DNA from: Roseiarcus sp963776665
GTDB lineage: Bacteria; Pseudomonadota; Alphaproteobacteria; Rhizobiales; Beijerinckiaceae
Reading direction: 5' to 3'
Length of the DNA stretch: 64,000 nt
Assembly (NCBI GenBank): GCA_963776665.1
Contig: CAVZNQ010000013.1
Location: 248,001 to 312,000 of the forward strand
Position numbers and translations under genes: made by a program. Under the pieces are notes generated by a model. The model saw only the letters and a program-made list of their open reading frames with translations, had not been told where the DNA came from and made no database searches. Positions 63,952-64,000 of this stretch are shown piece after piece; position 1 is the stretch's first letter, and every line of letters starts with the position of its first letter.

Positions 63952-64000
63952 CGGTCCGCTATGAGTCGATATCCCGCCCCTCGCGCCGTCTGAAGATAGG
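63948..64000 (-). CDS. OmpR-family response regulator (last codons only)
   Basis: The right edge of the window holds only the 3' end of a gene reading YLQTARGAGYRLIADR and a stop at 63950-63948. This matches the end of the winged-helix DNA-binding domain of OmpR-type regulators (RG-GYRL). It overlaps the start of the EnvZ-like kinase gene by 4 bp, the normal order for such pairs. Confidence 0.8.
   Translation of the reverse strand, partial: YLQTARGAGYRLIADR

Noticed and set aside
1..64000. CRISPR arrays, insertion sequences, prophage genes, toxin-antitoxin pairs
   Set aside because: Looked for regularly spaced repeats, transposase or integrase motifs and small paired genes; none could be supported.

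Overview
This is a GC-rich chromosomal window from an alphaproteobacterium, most likely of the order Hyphomicrobiales (Rhizobiales). The clues are the ChpT phosphotransferase next to a CheY-like regulator and a DUF4167 gene, the fdxA/carD pair, a serC gene with an alphaproteobacterial-type leader RNA, the lspA-ileS-ribF-maoC-HAD block, and the ispE/TPR/ETF-QO/uracil-DNA-glycosylase block. Gene family content fits Beijerinckiaceae/Methylocystaceae-like bacteria, but I cannot fix the genus from sequence alone. There are no rRNA or tRNA genes, CRISPR arrays, insertion sequences or prophage genes that I can support.

Layout. 1-10704: a tad (Flp pilus) locus. One long minus-strand operon reads cpaB, cpaC, a small lipoprotein, two tadE-like pseudopilins, a tadG-like gene, tadZ/cpaE, tadA/cpaF and tadB (cut by the window edge). 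It is divergent from the flp pilin gene across a 670-bp AT-richer control region; the prepilin peptidase gene converges on flp. 11074-14705: a CarD regulator with an unusual histone-H1-like tail, fdxA, and the decayed C-terminal half of a helicase gene. 14822-27944: metabolic and housekeeping genes (hydroxyacid dehydrogenase, monocarboxylate symporter plus DUF3311 partner, trpA, accD, two membrane glycosyltransferases, ispE, TPR protein, ETF-QO, uracil-DNA glycosylase).

28311-31857: the most interesting part, a compact class II lanthipeptide locus. Two small precursor peptides with related Nif11-like leaders and quite different Cys-containing cores lie on either side of a 983-residue LanM synthetase. 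All kinase-like dehydratase residues are visible, and the cyclase has the Cys...Cys-Cys zinc pattern of the ProcM ('CCG') group. No transporter or protease gene is present in the window.

31946-64000: housekeeping again: class I lysyl-tRNA synthetase, a glycosyltransferase with an MshEN-like N-terminal region, a ROK sugar kinase and 6-phosphogluconate dehydrogenase, EF-P with its lysylating enzyme EpmA, recQ, mutM, secA, prmC, thioesterase, Trm112, serA, serC, DUF1134, cysQ, chpT and its neighbours, lspA, ileS, ribF, maoC, a HAD protein, trxA and an EnvZ-like kinase with the last codons of its response regulator.

Several genes carry single-base frameshifts (tadG-like, the helicase remnant, secA, ileS, probably the ROK kinase). 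Because secA and ileS are essential and otherwise intact, and some breaks lie in G-runs, base-calling or assembly error is the simplest explanation for most of them; the helicase remnant is real decay, because its motor domain is missing altogether.
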